A stretch of 64,000 nt of DNA from Antarctobacter heliothermus (GTDB lineage: Bacteria > Pseudomonadota > Alphaproteobacteria > Rhodobacterales > Rhodobacteraceae). Below the pieces are notes generated by a model that had not been told where the DNA came from, searched no databases, and saw only the letters and a program-made list of their open reading frames with translations. Positions 27,994-37,485 of this stretch are shown one piece after another. The stretch is taken from NCBI RefSeq assembly GCF_900188425.1, contig NZ_FZON01000009.1, positions 52,687 through 116,686 on the forward strand, read 5' to 3'. Position 1 is the first letter of the stretch; each line of letters begins with the position of its first letter. The position numbers were made by a program, and so were the translations under genes.

Positions 27994-29930
27994 GCCGCGT
28001 CCTCCTCGACCAGCACCACCAGCGGCGCGCCCGCTTCGACCTGATCGCCTTCGGCCACCAGCACCTCGGCCACCTGCCCGGCACGGCCTGCACGCAGCGT
28101 GTGTTCCATTTTCATCGCCTCCAGCACCACCAGCCGGTCGCCCTCTTCCACGGTCTGTCCCACTGCCACATGGACAGAGACAACCCGCCCCGGCATCGGC
28201 GCAAGCGCCCCTGCCGCCGCCTGCGCACCCGCACCGCGTGCCAAGGGGTCGGGCCGCGCAAAACGCACACCGTAGTCGGCATAGACCGTCACATGATCGC
28301 GTGTCACATGCGCGCCCGCGCCGGGTTTGCCGTCAAAGGTCCAGCCGCGCACGCCGCGCGCCGCCGCGACCTCCTGCCCCTCGACGCGCACCACTGCCGC
28401 ATCCGGGCCGCGCAGTTTGACGCCAATCTCACGCGTCTCGCCGCCCTGCTCCAGCACCACGGCGCGCCATTCCGCCCCCCAAAGGGTAAAGCCTGCATCC
28501 CAGCCCTGCGCCGCCAGCAGGCCCAGGGCCGCCATCGCCGCCTCTGCCCAGATCTGCGGTGTCACCTCGGCCGGGGCAATCAGCGCGTCAAGGTCACGCC
28601 CGATCAGCCCGGTATCCACCTCGCCGCGCGCGAATCCCTCATGTTCGGCCAGCGCGCCAAGGAACCCAAGGTTGGTCACGGTCCCCGCCACCCGCGTGTC
28701 GCGCAGCCCGCGCGCCAGACGGCGCAACGCCACCGCGCGGCTGGGTCCGTGTACCACCAGCTTGGCAATCATCGGATCGTAATGCGGGCTGATCGCATCG
28801 CCTGACCGCACGCCCGCCTCTGCCCGGACACCTTCGGGGAAAGCCAATTCCGCAAGCGTGCCTGTGGCGGGCAGGAACCCCGCCGGCACGTCCTCGGCGT
28901 ATAGCCGCGCCTCAAAGGCGTGGCCGTTGATCTTCAGATCGTCCTGCACCGCAGGCAGGAGTTCCCCCGCCGCCACGCGGATCTGCCATTCGACCAGATC
29001 GACGCCGCAGATTTCCTCTGTCACAGGGTGTTCCACCTGCAGGCGCGTGTTCATCTCCATGAACCAGAACCCGTCGGGCCGCAGCCCGTTTGCCCCGTCC
29101 ACGATGAACTCGACCGTGCCTGCGCCCTTGTAGGCGATGGCCTCGGCGGCCTTGACCGCGGCCTGCCCCATGGCGGCGCGCATCTCGGGCGTCATGCCCG
29201 GCGCGGGCGCCTCTTCGATCACCTTCTGGTGGCGGCGTTGCAGCGAACAATCGCGTTCAAACAGATGCACCGCGCGGGTGCCGTCGCCAAACACCTGCAC
29301 CTCGATGTGGCGCGGGCGCTGGATGAACTTTTCAATCAACACGGCATCGTTGCCAAAGGCGGTGCGCGCCTCGGCCTTGGCCCGTTCCAGCGCGTCGACA
29401 AAATCCTCTGGCCGCTCGACCAGCCGCATCCCCTTGCCACCGCCACCCGCGACGGCCTTGATCAGCAGCGGATAACCGACCTTGTGCGCTTCGACCTCCA
29501 GATGGCCGGGGTCTTGGTCCTCCCCCATGTAGCCGGGCACAACGGGCACGCCCGCCGCATCCATCAACCGCTTGGCCGCGTCCTTGAGGCCCATCTGCCG
29601 GATCGCCTGCGCCGATGGTCCGATAAAGGTCAGCCCCGCTGCCTCGACCGCCTGAACAAAATCGGGGTTCTCCGACAGGAACCCATAGCCGGGATGGATC
29701 GCCTGCGCGCCGGTGGCCTTGGCGGCCTCGATGATCACATCGCCGCGCAGATAGCTTTGCGACGGTGCCGCCCCGCCGATGCACACCGCCTCATCGGCCA
29801 GTTCCACATGCAGCGCATCCGCGTCCACATCGGAATGCACCGCCACGCAGTGCAACCCCATGGCGCGCGCCGTGCGGATGACGCGTGCGGCGATCTCGCC
29901 CCGGTTGGCAATCAGGATGGTGTCAAACAT
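27990..29930 (-). CDS. liuD: Methylcrotonyl-CoA carboxylase, biotin-containing alpha subunit
   Basis: A 646-residue protein with an N-terminal biotin carboxylase (FDTILIANRGEIAARVIRTA; ATP-grasp AVAGGGGKGMRLVER; EMNTRLQVEHPVTEEICGVD) and a C-terminal biotinyl domain (VVLEAMKMEHTLRAG, biotinylated K607). With the beta subunit it carboxylates 3-methylcrotonyl-CoA to 3-methylglutaconyl-CoA. The adjacent leucine genes distinguish it from acetyl- or propionyl-CoA carboxylases. BirA at 0.2-1.0 kb would biotinylate it. Confidence 0.94.
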   Translation of the reverse strand: MFDTILIANRGEIAARVIRTARAMGLHCVAVHSDVDADALHVELADEAVCIGGAAPSQSYLRGDVIIEAAKATGAQAIHPGYGFLSENPDFVQAVEAAGLTFIGPSAQAIRQMGLKDAAKRLMDAAGVPVVPGYMGEDQDPGHLEVEAHKVGYPLLIKAVAGGGGKGMRLVERPEDFVDALERAKAEARTAFGNDAVLIEKFIQRPRHIEVQVFGDGTRAVHLFERDCSLQRRHQKVIEEAPAPGMTPEMRAAMGQAAVKAAEAIAYKGAGTVEFIVDGANGLRPDGFWFMEMNTRLQVEHPVTEEICGVDLVEWQIRVAAGELLPAVQDDLKINGHAFEARLYAEDVPAGFLPATGTLAELAFPEGVRAEAGVRSGDAISPHYDPMIAKLVVHGPSRAVALRRLARGLRDTRVAGTVTNLGFLGALAEHEGFARGEVDTGLIGRDLDALIAPAEVTPQIWAEAAMAALGLLAAQGWDAGFTLWGAEWRAVVLEQGGETREIGVKLRGPDAAVVRVEGQEVAAARGVRGWTFDGKPGAGAHVTRDHVTVYADYGVRFARPDPLARGAGAQAAAGALAPMPGRVVSVHVAVGQTVEEGDRLVVLEAMKMEHTLRAGRAGQVAEVLVAEGDQVEAGAPLVVLVEEDAA

Positions 29931-29954
29931 GGTATTTCCTCTCCCAAAGCGCCG

Positions 29955-30380
29955 TCATGCATAATCCTCCACCACGCGAAACCGTTCGCAGATGATCTCC
30001 ATGTCCTCGGACACACCACCATTGCGCGAGAAATACGCGCGATAGGCCTTTTGCCAATGCGCAAGGTCGCGAAACTCTCCCTGCTTCGCGACAAAGGCCT
30101 CATCCATCTGGTCGAACCTCCGGGTGGTCACCTCGACCGTCTCGACCATCAGCGCGGGCGTGCCGTCCCAGTTCAGCGCCACGTCACGCCGCCCCACAAC
30201 CGGCAGCGCGTCGCCATCGCCGTCCTTGCCAAAGACGCGCTTGGCCTCGACGGTGGCGGTTTTCTTGCCCGACCGCACCAGCGCCAGGATCTGCGCGCAC
30301 AGTTGCGGCGTATCCCCATAGCGAAAGGTCTCTGCCTCAGGGTTCTCATCAATGATCTGTTGCAGCGTCTGCGCGCTCAT
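29955..30380 (-). CDS. ASCH domain protein
   Basis: A 141-residue protein with the ASCH-type core: FRYGDTPQLCAQILALVRSG, KTATVEAKRVF, then ALMVETVEVTTRRFDQMDEA and REFRDLA-like HWQKAYRAYFSR. ASCH proteins have a PUA-like beta-barrel thought to bind RNA or modified nucleosides; some (YqfB) are amidohydrolases. ATG at 30380 follows AAGGAGATCCCCAG. It sits between the two carboxylase subunit genes without an evident link to leucine metabolism. Confidence 0.82.
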   Translation of the reverse strand: MSAQTLQQIIDENPEAETFRYGDTPQLCAQILALVRSGKKTATVEAKRVFGKDGDGDALPVVGRRDVALNWDGTPALMVETVEVTTRRFDQMDEAFVAKQGEFRDLAHWQKAYRAYFSRNGGVSEDMEIICERFRVVEDYA

Positions 30381-30408
30381 CTGGGGATCTCCTTCATGAC
30401 AACGCGCC

Positions 30409-32007
30409 TCACATCCGGAACACGCCAAAGCGCGTGTCCTCTATGGGTGCGTTCAGCGCCGCCCGCAGGCTCAGCGCCAGCACGCTGCGCGACTTGCGCG
30501 GATCGACAATGCCGTCGTCCCACAGCCGCGCCGAGGCGTAGAGCGGGTGCGACTGGCGTTCGAACATGTCCAGTGTCGGCTGCTTGAACGCGGCCTCTTC
30601 GTCCGCCGACCATGTGCCGCCCGACCGTTCGATGGCGTCGCGTTTGACGGTGGCCAGAACCCCCGCCGCCTGCGGGCCGCCCATGACGGAGATGCGGCTG
30701 TTGGGCCACGTCCACAGGAAACGCGGCTGGTACGACCGACCCGCCATGCCATAGTTGCCCGCGCCAAACGATCCGCCGACCAGCATCGTGACCTTGGGCA
30801 CGGACGTTGAGGCCACAGCCGTCACCATCTTGGCGCCATGCCGCGCGATTCCCTCGTTTTCGTATTTGCGCCCAACCATAAAGCCGGTGATGTTTTGCAG
30901 GAAAACCAAGGGGATCTTGCGCGCCGAACAAAGTTCGACAAAATGCGCGCCCTTTGAGGCGCTTTCGGAAAACAACACGCCGTTGTTTGCGACGATGCCC
31001 ACATCCATGCCGTGTACCTTGGCAAAGCCGCACACCAGCGTCTCACCAAAGCGCGGTTTGAACTCGTCAAAGTAAGAGCCATCGACCAATCGCGCGATGA
31101 CTTCGCGGATGTCGTAGGGCGTGCGCAGATCGGCGGGCACCACCCCCAGCAATTCGTCCGGGTCATAGGCGGGGGCCTCACCGATCATGGACAGATCCGC
31201 CCCGCTGCCGCCCAACGACCCGACGGCCCGCCGCGCCAGCGCCAGCGCATGGGCGTCATCCTCGGCCAGGTAGTCCGCCACGCCGGACAGGCGGGTGTGA
31301 ACATCGCCGCCGCCCAGATCCTCGGCGGTGACCACCTCGCCCGTCGCCGCCTTGACCAGCGGGGGACCGGCGAGAAAGATTGTGCCCTGTTCCTTGACGA
31401 TGATCGACACGTCCGACATCGCGGGTACATAGGCCCCGCCCGCCGTACACGACCCCATGACCACGGCGATCTGTGCGATCCCCTTGGCCGACATCCGCGC
31501 CTGATTGTAAAAGATCCGGCCAAAGTGGTCGCGGTCGGGAAAAACCTCATCCTGATTGGGCAGGTTCGCGCCGCCGCTGTCCACAAGGTAGACGCACGGC
31601 AGGTGGTTTTCCTCGGCGATCTCCTGCGCGCGCAGGTGTTTCTTGACCGTCATCGGGTAGTAGGTGCCACCCTTTACGGTGGCATCGTTGCAAACCACCA
31701 TGACCTGCCGCCCCTCGACCAACCCGATCCCCGCGATCACGCCCGCACAGGGCGCTGCCCCGTCATACATGCCATGCGCCGCCGTGGCACCGACCTCAAG
31801 GAACGGCGATCCGGGGTCCAGCAGGTTGGTCACCCTCTCGCGTGGCAGCATCTTGCCCCGGCTCACATGCCGGTCGCGGGATTTCTCACCGCCGCCCGCT
31901 GCGGCCTCGGCGGCGGCAGTCTCGATCAGAGCGAGCGCCTCAAGATGCGCCTTGCGGTTCGTGGCAAAGGCCTCACCCGCCGTCAGCACCTGGGATTGCA
32001 GTTTCAT
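30409..32007 (-). CDS. liuB: Methylcrotonyl-CoA carboxylase, carboxyltransferase beta subunit
   Basis: Carboxyltransferase of the crotonase superfamily (532 residues). Family blocks include [80 protein letters not shown] and [19 protein letters not shown]. The SGGANLP segment is typical of methylcrotonyl- over propionyl-CoA carboxylases. It works with the biotin subunit encoded 0.5 kb downstream. The start MKLQSQVL is the first plausible ATG. Confidence 0.95.
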   Translation of the reverse strand: MKLQSQVLTAGEAFATNRKAHLEALALIETAAAEAAAGGGEKSRDRHVSRGKMLPRERVTNLLDPGSPFLEVGATAAHGMYDGAAPCAGVIAGIGLVEGRQVMVVCNDATVKGGTYYPMTVKKHLRAQEIAEENHLPCVYLVDSGGANLPNQDEVFPDRDHFGRIFYNQARMSAKGIAQIAVVMGSCTAGGAYVPAMSDVSIIVKEQGTIFLAGPPLVKAATGEVVTAEDLGGGDVHTRLSGVADYLAEDDAHALALARRAVGSLGGSGADLSMIGEAPAYDPDELLGVVPADLRTPYDIREVIARLVDGSYFDEFKPRFGETLVCGFAKVHGMDVGIVANNGVLFSESASKGAHFVELCSARKIPLVFLQNITGFMVGRKYENEGIARHGAKMVTAVASTSVPKVTMLVGGSFGAGNYGMAGRSYQPRFLWTWPNSRISVMGGPQAAGVLATVKRDAIERSGGTWSADEEAAFKQPTLDMFERQSHPLYASARLWDDGIVDPRKSRSVLALSLRAALNAPIEDTRFGVFRM

Positions 32008-32047
32008 GTCCTCGACCCCTTTTTCATTGTCCCGCAGATGGGCTGTC

Positions 32048-33589
32048 TCATGTCCGTTCCGCCGCTGCCATCGCCTTGAGCTGCTTGCGGATCACCTTGC
32101 CGGTGACCGTCATCGGCAGCGCATCAACAAAGGTGATTTCCCTTGGATAGGAATAGCTTGCCAACCGCTCCTTGACCCATATCTGAAGTTCTTGCGCCGC
32201 GACCTTGGCCCCCGCCTTGCGCACCACATAGGCCTTGACGATCTCGGTGCGCAGCGCGTCGGGTTTGCCCACCACACCCACCGTCGCCACGGCGGGATGG
32301 GTCAGCAGGCAATCCTCTATCTCGGCCGGGCCGATGCGGTATCCGGCGCTGGTGATCACATCATCCTCGCGCCCGACAAAGCGGATGAACCCACCCTCGA
32401 CCACACCGCGATCCCCGGTCACCAGCCAGTCACCGCGATATTTGTCCGCCGTCGCCTGCGGGTTCTGCCAGTACTCCAGCATCATCGAGGCACAGCCGCG
32501 CCGCACGGCAATGTCGCCCTCGCCACCCGTGACCTGCCCCGCCTCGTCGATAACCGCCACCTCAAAACCCGGCACCGCACGGCCAAGGCAGCCGGGGCGC
32601 GCGTCGAACAGCGCGCCGCAGGAACTGGCCACCATGTTGCATTCGGTCTGGCCGTAGAACTCGTTGATGGTGACGCCAAAGGCCACGCGCCCCCACGCCA
32701 GAATTTCCACGCCCAAAGGCTCGCCGCCGCTGGCGACAGAGCGCAGGCCCGGCAACTGCATGTCCGCCGCCTTGATCATCCGCAGGGCTGTCGGCGGAAA
32801 GAATACATTTCGAACAGCGTGTTGCGCGACGATCTTCGCGCAACCTTCCAGGTCAAACCGCCGCATCCGCGCGGCAACAACCGGCACACCCAGCGCAAGA
32901 CCCGGCATCAGGACGTCGAACAAACCACCGATCCAGGCCCAATCGGCGGGTGTCCACAGCAGGTCACCCGGCTGGCCCAGAAAATCATGGCTGATCTCCA
33001 CCCCCGGCAAATGACCCGTCAGAACGCGGTGGCCGTGCAAGGCCCCCTTGGCCTTGCCCGTTGTACCAGAGGTGTAGATCAGCACGGCGGGTGTGTCCGG
33101 TCCGCTTTCAATCGCCGGACCCTCCGCGCCGTCCGCCGGCAAATCATCCTCGCGCAGAATGTCCAGATCAAAGGATGCCAGCATCTCGGTCCCTTCCTGA
33201 TCCGTGACCACCACATGCGCGCCGCTATCAGCCAGCCGTGCACGCAAGGCATCCTCACGGAACAGCATGAACAGCGGGACAGAGATTGCCCCCATCCGCC
33301 AGCAAGCCAGATGGGCGGCGGCGCAGAGCGGCGACTGACTGAGCAGCACGCCCACCCGGTCACCCGCCCCCACGCCGCGCACCACCAGTGCCGCCTGCAC
33401 CTGGCGCGACAGATGCGCCAGTTCGGCGTAGGTCACGCCCGCGCCGCTGGCGTGATCGATGATCGCCACCCGCCCCGGGTCGCGCCGCGCCCAGCCGTCG
33501 CAGGCCTGTTCAGCCATGTTCAACCGCATGGGCAGATCCCAGCGAAACCCGGCCCGCAGGGCGTCATATGAGGGTGCAGGTGTCAGCAT
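32048..33589 (-). CDS. AMP-forming acyl-CoA synthetase of the liu operon
   Basis: ANL-superfamily adenylating enzyme (513 residues). P-loop [17 protein letters not shown] (A3), [11 protein letters not shown] (A5), [10 protein letters not shown] (A7), [16 protein letters not shown] (A8) and the catalytic lysine in [12 protein letters not shown] (A10) are all present. It resembles medium-chain/acetyl-CoA synthetase-like enzymes. Position suggests activation of isovalerate or another branched acid to feed the pathway, or acetoacetate activation; the sequence does not decide. Its ATG overlaps the upstream TGA (TGATG). Confidence 0.87.
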   Translation of the reverse strand: MLTPAPSYDALRAGFRWDLPMRLNMAEQACDGWARRDPGRVAIIDHASGAGVTYAELAHLSRQVQAALVVRGVGAGDRVGVLLSQSPLCAAAHLACWRMGAISVPLFMLFREDALRARLADSGAHVVVTDQEGTEMLASFDLDILREDDLPADGAEGPAIESGPDTPAVLIYTSGTTGKAKGALHGHRVLTGHLPGVEISHDFLGQPGDLLWTPADWAWIGGLFDVLMPGLALGVPVVAARMRRFDLEGCAKIVAQHAVRNVFFPPTALRMIKAADMQLPGLRSVASGGEPLGVEILAWGRVAFGVTINEFYGQTECNMVASSCGALFDARPGCLGRAVPGFEVAVIDEAGQVTGGEGDIAVRRGCASMMLEYWQNPQATADKYRGDWLVTGDRGVVEGGFIRFVGREDDVITSAGYRIGPAEIEDCLLTHPAVATVGVVGKPDALRTEIVKAYVVRKAGAKVAAQELQIWVKERLASYSYPREITFVDALPMTVTGKVIRKQLKAMAAAERT

Positions 33590-34077
33590 CAGCCGGGCGT
33601 CACCATGCTTTCAAGATACCAGGTCTGTTCGGCGGTTTCGCGCATCATGCACTCGGCCCCCGCCGGTCCGGCCCCGGTGCCGCCGCCCCAATGGCTGCGC
33701 TCATAGGCGCAGGTCGCATCGCGGAACGTGATCCAGGCACGCTGCATGTCACGCAGGGCGTCGGCCTGCGAGGGGCCAAAGCCGGCGTTGTCCACATCGG
33801 ACTGCTTGGCAAAGTCCATCGCAAAACCGTAGGACAGGTTGAGCCGGTCATCCCACCATTCATACTCGCGGCTAAAGCACCCGCTCATTCCGACAGTGCT
33901 GTATCCACCGTCCGAGTCGTTGATGCAGGCCTCGGCGGACAGGCCCACACAACTGCGAAAGTCCGCGCCCGTTCCCAGGCAGGTTTCGGTGGCACTGGGG
34001 GAAAAGGCCAGGTCCTGGGACGCAACGGGCCCGGCAGGCAAGGCCAACGCCAAGGCCAGGATCGGAAGGGTACGCAC
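33589..34077 (-). CDS. LprI-like (DUF1311) secreted cysteine-rich protein
   Basis: A 162-residue exported protein with a signal peptide (MRTLPILALALALPAGPVAS). The C-terminal half contains ALRDMQRAWITFRDATCAYE and ECMMRETAEQTWYLE, the core of the DUF1311/LprI family, whose Mycobacterium member inhibits lysozyme. Six or more cysteines suggest disulphides. Function in a catabolic operon is not obvious. Confidence 0.78.
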   Translation of the reverse strand: MRTLPILALALALPAGPVASQDLAFSPSATETCLGTGADFRSCVGLSAEACINDSDGGYSTVGMSGCFSREYEWWDDRLNLSYGFAMDFAKQSDVDNAGFGPSQADALRDMQRAWITFRDATCAYERSHWGGGTGAGPAGAECMMRETAEQTWYLESMVTPG

Positions 34078-34088
34078 GGCGGATCTCC

Positions 34089-34451
34089 TCAGGTTTCGGG
34101 GCGATGCGGGGTCTTGTCCGGAACGACACCCTGACTGTGTGGGGACCAGCCTCTCACGAACTGGCCCAGACGGTCGACCTCGTACTCGTACTGTCGGGAC
34201 GGATCACCGGGTGGGCCGCAGACAACATGCAGCCAGATGCCCGCCTCCGCCCCCGGATAGCCGACACAATCGGATATGCGCGCGCCGTCTCCGGTGCCGT
34301 CGCGGGCACGATCCGCAAGGTATCTCTGCGCATAGGATTCGATCACGTCGGTCTCCGTCAGGTTGGCGGCGATCCAGCCCAGCCGAAAGAAATGAACCGC
34401 CATCAGCGAGACCACGGCCACCAAAGGCATCCACCATAGCCAGCGCGGCAT
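34089..34451 (-). CDS. Membrane-anchored hypothetical protein
   Basis: A 120-residue product with one N-terminal hydrophobic helix (WLWWMPLVAVVSLMAVHFF) and a periplasmic-looking remainder containing RISDCVGYPGAEAGIWLHVV and CGPPGDPSRQYEYEVDRLGQ. Family unknown. It is 11 bases before the LprI-like gene and 98 bases after ivd, so probably in the same transcript. Confidence 0.68.
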   Translation of the reverse strand: MPRWLWWMPLVAVVSLMAVHFFRLGWIAANLTETDVIESYAQRYLADRARDGTGDGARISDCVGYPGAEAGIWLHVVCGPPGDPSRQYEYEVDRLGQFVRGWSPHSQGVVPDKTPHRPET

Positions 34452-34549
34452 CAGCGCCGCGCACCTGCAACGGGCCAGCGGCGCTCCACCGGGTCCGGCT
34501 CAGCCGCCGTTCCGGACAGATGGTCCGGAAGGACGCCCCTGCCCGGCAT

Positions 34550-35713
34550 TCAGGTCATCGCCCCCATCAGTTCACGGCCCACCAGCATCCGGCGGATTTC
34601 GGACGTGCCTGCGCCAATCTCCATCAGCTTGGCATCGCGGAACAGCCGCGCCACCGGCGCATCCGCCAGGAACCCGGCACCACCAAGCGCCTGCACCGCC
34701 TGATGCGATTGCACCATCGCCTGCTCGGATGCGTACAGGCAACAGGCCGCCGCATCCTGCCGCGTCACCTGCCCCCGGTCGCAGGCCTTGGCCACCTCAT
34801 AGACATAGGCGCGGGCCGAATTCATCGCCGTATACATGTCGGCGATCTTGCCCTGCATCAGCTGGAAGTTGCCAATCGGCTGGCCGAACTGCTTACGTTC
34901 GACCATGTAGGGCATGACCTCATCCAGACAGGCCGCCATGATGCCAAGACCGATGCCCGCCAGCACGACTCGCTCGTAATCAAGACCCGACATCAGGACG
35001 CGCACGCCCTTGCCCTCTTCGCCAAGGATGTTCTCGAACGGCACTTCGACGTTGTCAAAGATCAGCTCGGCGGTGTTGGAGCCCCGCATCCCCAGCTTGT
35101 CGAAATGCGGACTGGTGCTGAACCCGGTCATCGACTTTTCGATCAGAAAGGCGGTGATGCCCTTGGCCCCGGCCTCTGGATCGGTCTTGGCGTAGACCAC
35201 CAGCGTGTCGGCGTCGGGGCCGTTGGTGATCCAGTACTTGTTGCCATTCAGCACAAAGCGGTCGTTCCGCTTTTCGGCGCGCAGCTTCATGCTGACAACA
35301 TCGGATCCGGCGGACGGCTCGGACATGGCCAGCGCGCCGACATGTTCCCCGGAAATCAGACCGGGCAAGTATTTCTTGCGCTGCGCATCGGTGCCGTTCA
35401 GCTTGATCTGGTTGACGCAAAGGTTGGAATGCGCCCCGTAGGACAGTGACACGCTGGCAGAGGCGCGCGCGATCTCTTCGACCGCGACGGTGTGGGCCAG
35501 ATAGCTCATGCCCGCGCCGCCGTATTCCTCTGGCACGGTCACGCCCAACAGGCCAAGGTCGCCCATTTCCGTCCACAACTCGGGCGGAAATTCGTTGGAG
35601 CTGTCGATCTTGGCCGCCATCGGTTTGACCCGCTCCTGCGCCCATTTGTGGACCATATCGCGCAAGCTGTTTACGTCTTCGCCGAGGTCGAAATTCATAG
35701 ATGCCGTGAACAC
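34550..35713 (-). CDS. ivd: Isovaleryl-CoA dehydrogenase
   Basis: Acyl-CoA dehydrogenase (387 residues from this start) that oxidises isovaleryl-CoA to 3-methylcrotonyl-CoA, using FAD and passing electrons to [23 protein letters not shown] and [19 protein letters not shown] are ACADH signatures, and [20 protein letters not shown] holds the isovaleryl-type catalytic glutamate region. GTG at 35713 has GGGAGG with 7-base spacing and gives [13 protein letters not shown]; the ATG at 35698 is the alternative. First gene of the liu operon. Confidence 0.94.
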   Translation of the reverse strand: MFTASMNFDLGEDVNSLRDMVHKWAQERVKPMAAKIDSSNEFPPELWTEMGDLGLLGVTVPEEYGGAGMSYLAHTVAVEEIARASASVSLSYGAHSNLCVNQIKLNGTDAQRKKYLPGLISGEHVGALAMSEPSAGSDVVSMKLRAEKRNDRFVLNGNKYWITNGPDADTLVVYAKTDPEAGAKGITAFLIEKSMTGFSTSPHFDKLGMRGSNTAELIFDNVEVPFENILGEEGKGVRVLMSGLDYERVVLAGIGLGIMAACLDEVMPYMVERKQFGQPIGNFQLMQGKIADMYTAMNSARAYVYEVAKACDRGQVTRQDAAACCLYASEQAMVQSHQAVQALGGAGFLADAPVARLFRDAKLMEIGAGTSEIRRMLVGRELMGAMT

Positions 35714-35732
35714 GCCCGTCCCTCCCAAGTAT

Positions 35733-35774
35733 TGAACGCTTGTTCATTTAACGCTCTCAGGTGAGTCGGGTCAA
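35733..35774 (-). promoter_or_regulatory. liu operon promoter with overlapping palindromic operator
   Basis: On the minus strand TTGACC (35774-35769), an exact 17-base spacer, then TTAAAT (35751-35746) form a strong sigma-70-like promoter. The palindrome TGAAC-N4-GTTCA (35746-35733) starts on the last -10 base and covers the expected transcription start. This is where a repressor, such as a TetR-type acyl-CoA sensor, would sit. No regulator gene is in the neighbourhood. Confidence 0.65.
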
Positions 35775-35825
35775 TGGTCTTGCGCCGCCCCCCTTGGCAC
35801 GCCCTGACGGAAGGCCCATGATAGG

Positions 35826-37454
35826 ATGCCAAACCAGCGGATCCCCATGCAGTCAGACAGTTTTGCCCAAACCCTTGATCAGGCCAGCGCACTGATCGAC
35901 ACTAAGGACACGGCAGCGGCACAGGCCCTGCTGGATGGCCTGCCCGCGCGGTGGGCCTCTGCGCCAGAGGTGTTTGCCCTGCGGCACCTGCTGTTCACCC
36001 GCACGATGCCGGCGCTGTTACAACAGCCCCTGCGCGCGCAGGACGCGCACCAGCTGTCGGCGCTATTGAACGCGCGCCGTCTGGACGCGGCGCTGACGTT
36101 GGCGCGCAAGCTGGCCGCGCACCATCCGCATGCCGCCAGTCCGCATGAGGCGATGGCATTGGCCTTCAATGCCGGACGCCGGTTCGCCGCCGCGCGCGAT
36201 GCGGCGCAGACGGCATTGGTCCGCGCCCCGGACCGGGCCACGCTGTACCGCGAACTGGCGCTGGCGCTGTATGAGCTGGGGGAATTCGAGTCCATGGGCG
36301 CCCCGGCGCAACATGCCGCCGAGGCATTGGGCGATGACCCTTTGGCGCAGCGCATGGGGGCGATTGCCGCGCTGATCCGGGGGGAGCGTGACATGGCGCG
36401 CGCGCGGTTTGCCCGGCTGGCCGAACTGCAACCGCAGAACGGCGCGGCCCATCGCGGCTTTGCCGAATTGCACCGGTTTACCGACAGCCGCGACCCGCAA
36501 CTAAAGCGGATGGTGCGGCTGCTGAAGTCACGCAATCTGCCTGCGGCGGAACAACTGGAATTCCACTTTGCGCTTGGCAAGGCCTTTGACGATCTCGATC
36601 TGCCCGACAAGGCCTTTGATCATTTCGCGCGCGGCAACGCGCTCAAGAAGAAACTGCACGGGCTGGGCGCGACCCGCGACATCGAGGACGGCGCGCGGGT
36701 GCGGACTGCTTTTGCCGCCCTGCGACCGCCTGAAGCCACACCGCCAGACCCACTGCCGATCCTGGTCTGCGGCTTGCCCCGTTCGGGTACGACCCTGACG
36801 GAAAGCATTCTTGCCGCGCATCCTCAGGTCGCCGCCGCAGGGGAACTGACCTTCCTGCGGAGACGCCTTTTGCCGCTTTTGCGGGAGGATACGCCACCGA
36901 CAGACAGCACCCTTTCAGAGGTCCGCGACGCCTATCAGGCAATTCTGCGCACCCATGCAAAAGGCCGCCCCTTTGTTGTCGACAAGATGCCGCTCAACTT
37001 TGTGCTGGCTGGCTACTTGGCGAAACTGATCCCCGGCACCCGGATTGTCGCGCTGCACAGAGAGCCGCGCGCGCTTGGCTGGTCCATCTTCCGGCAGTGT
37101 TTCGTGCGGACTGGCAACGGGTTTGCCTATGACTTGCGGGATATTGCCGAGGCCATGGCGCTCTACCGTCAGATGATCGGGTTCTGGGAGGATTCCGGCG
37201 TCGCGGTTCACCGGCTTGATTATGGCGCGCTGACCCGCGCGCCGGACGCCACCGTTCAGGCACTGTTGGCCGGACTGCAATTGCCGCCCGATCCCGCCTG
37301 CGTGGACTTTGCCAGCAGCGACCGCGCCGTGGTGACCGCCAGCGCGCTGCAGGTGCGCGAGGGCATTCAGCGTGACCGCGATCAGGCATGGCATCGGTAT
37401 GAGCGCCACCTTGCCCCGCTGGTCGACCAGTTGCGCCACCATGGCCTGATCTGA
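35826..37454 (+). CDS. TPR-repeat sulfotransferase
   Basis: A 542-residue protein. Residues 1-300 are helical TPR-like repeats (for example AALTLARKLAAHHPHAASPH and ALVRAPDRATLYRELALALY). A sulfotransferase domain follows: the PAPS 5'-phosphosulfate loop PILVCGLPRSGTTLTESILA (311-330) and HREPRALGWSIFRQCF resembling the 3'-phosphate motif. These proteins sulfate proteins or glycans; the acceptor is unknown. ATG at 35826 and at 35847 are both possible. It is transcribed divergently from ivd. Confidence 0.88.
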   Translation: MPNQRIPMQSDSFAQTLDQASALIDTKDTAAAQALLDGLPARWASAPEVFALRHLLFTRTMPALLQQPLRAQDAHQLSALLNARRLDAALTLARKLAAHHPHAASPHEAMALAFNAGRRFAAARDAAQTALVRAPDRATLYRELALALYELGEFESMGAPAQHAAEALGDDPLAQRMGAIAALIRGERDMARARFARLAELQPQNGAAHRGFAELHRFTDSRDPQLKRMVRLLKSRNLPAAEQLEFHFALGKAFDDLDLPDKAFDHFARGNALKKKLHGLGATRDIEDGARVRTAFAALRPPEATPPDPLPILVCGLPRSGTTLTESILAAHPQVAAAGELTFLRRRLLPLLREDTPPTDSTLSEVRDAYQAILRTHAKGRPFVVDKMPLNFVLAGYLAKLIPGTRIVALHREPRALGWSIFRQCFVRTGNGFAYDLRDIAEAMALYRQMIGFWEDSGVAVHRLDYGALTRAPDATVQALLAGLQLPPDPACVDFASSDRAVVTASALQVREGIQRDRDQAWHRYERHLAPLVDQLRHHGLI

Positions 37455-37485
37455 TCAGCCTGCGCCCGGCCCACCGACCCGGCGC

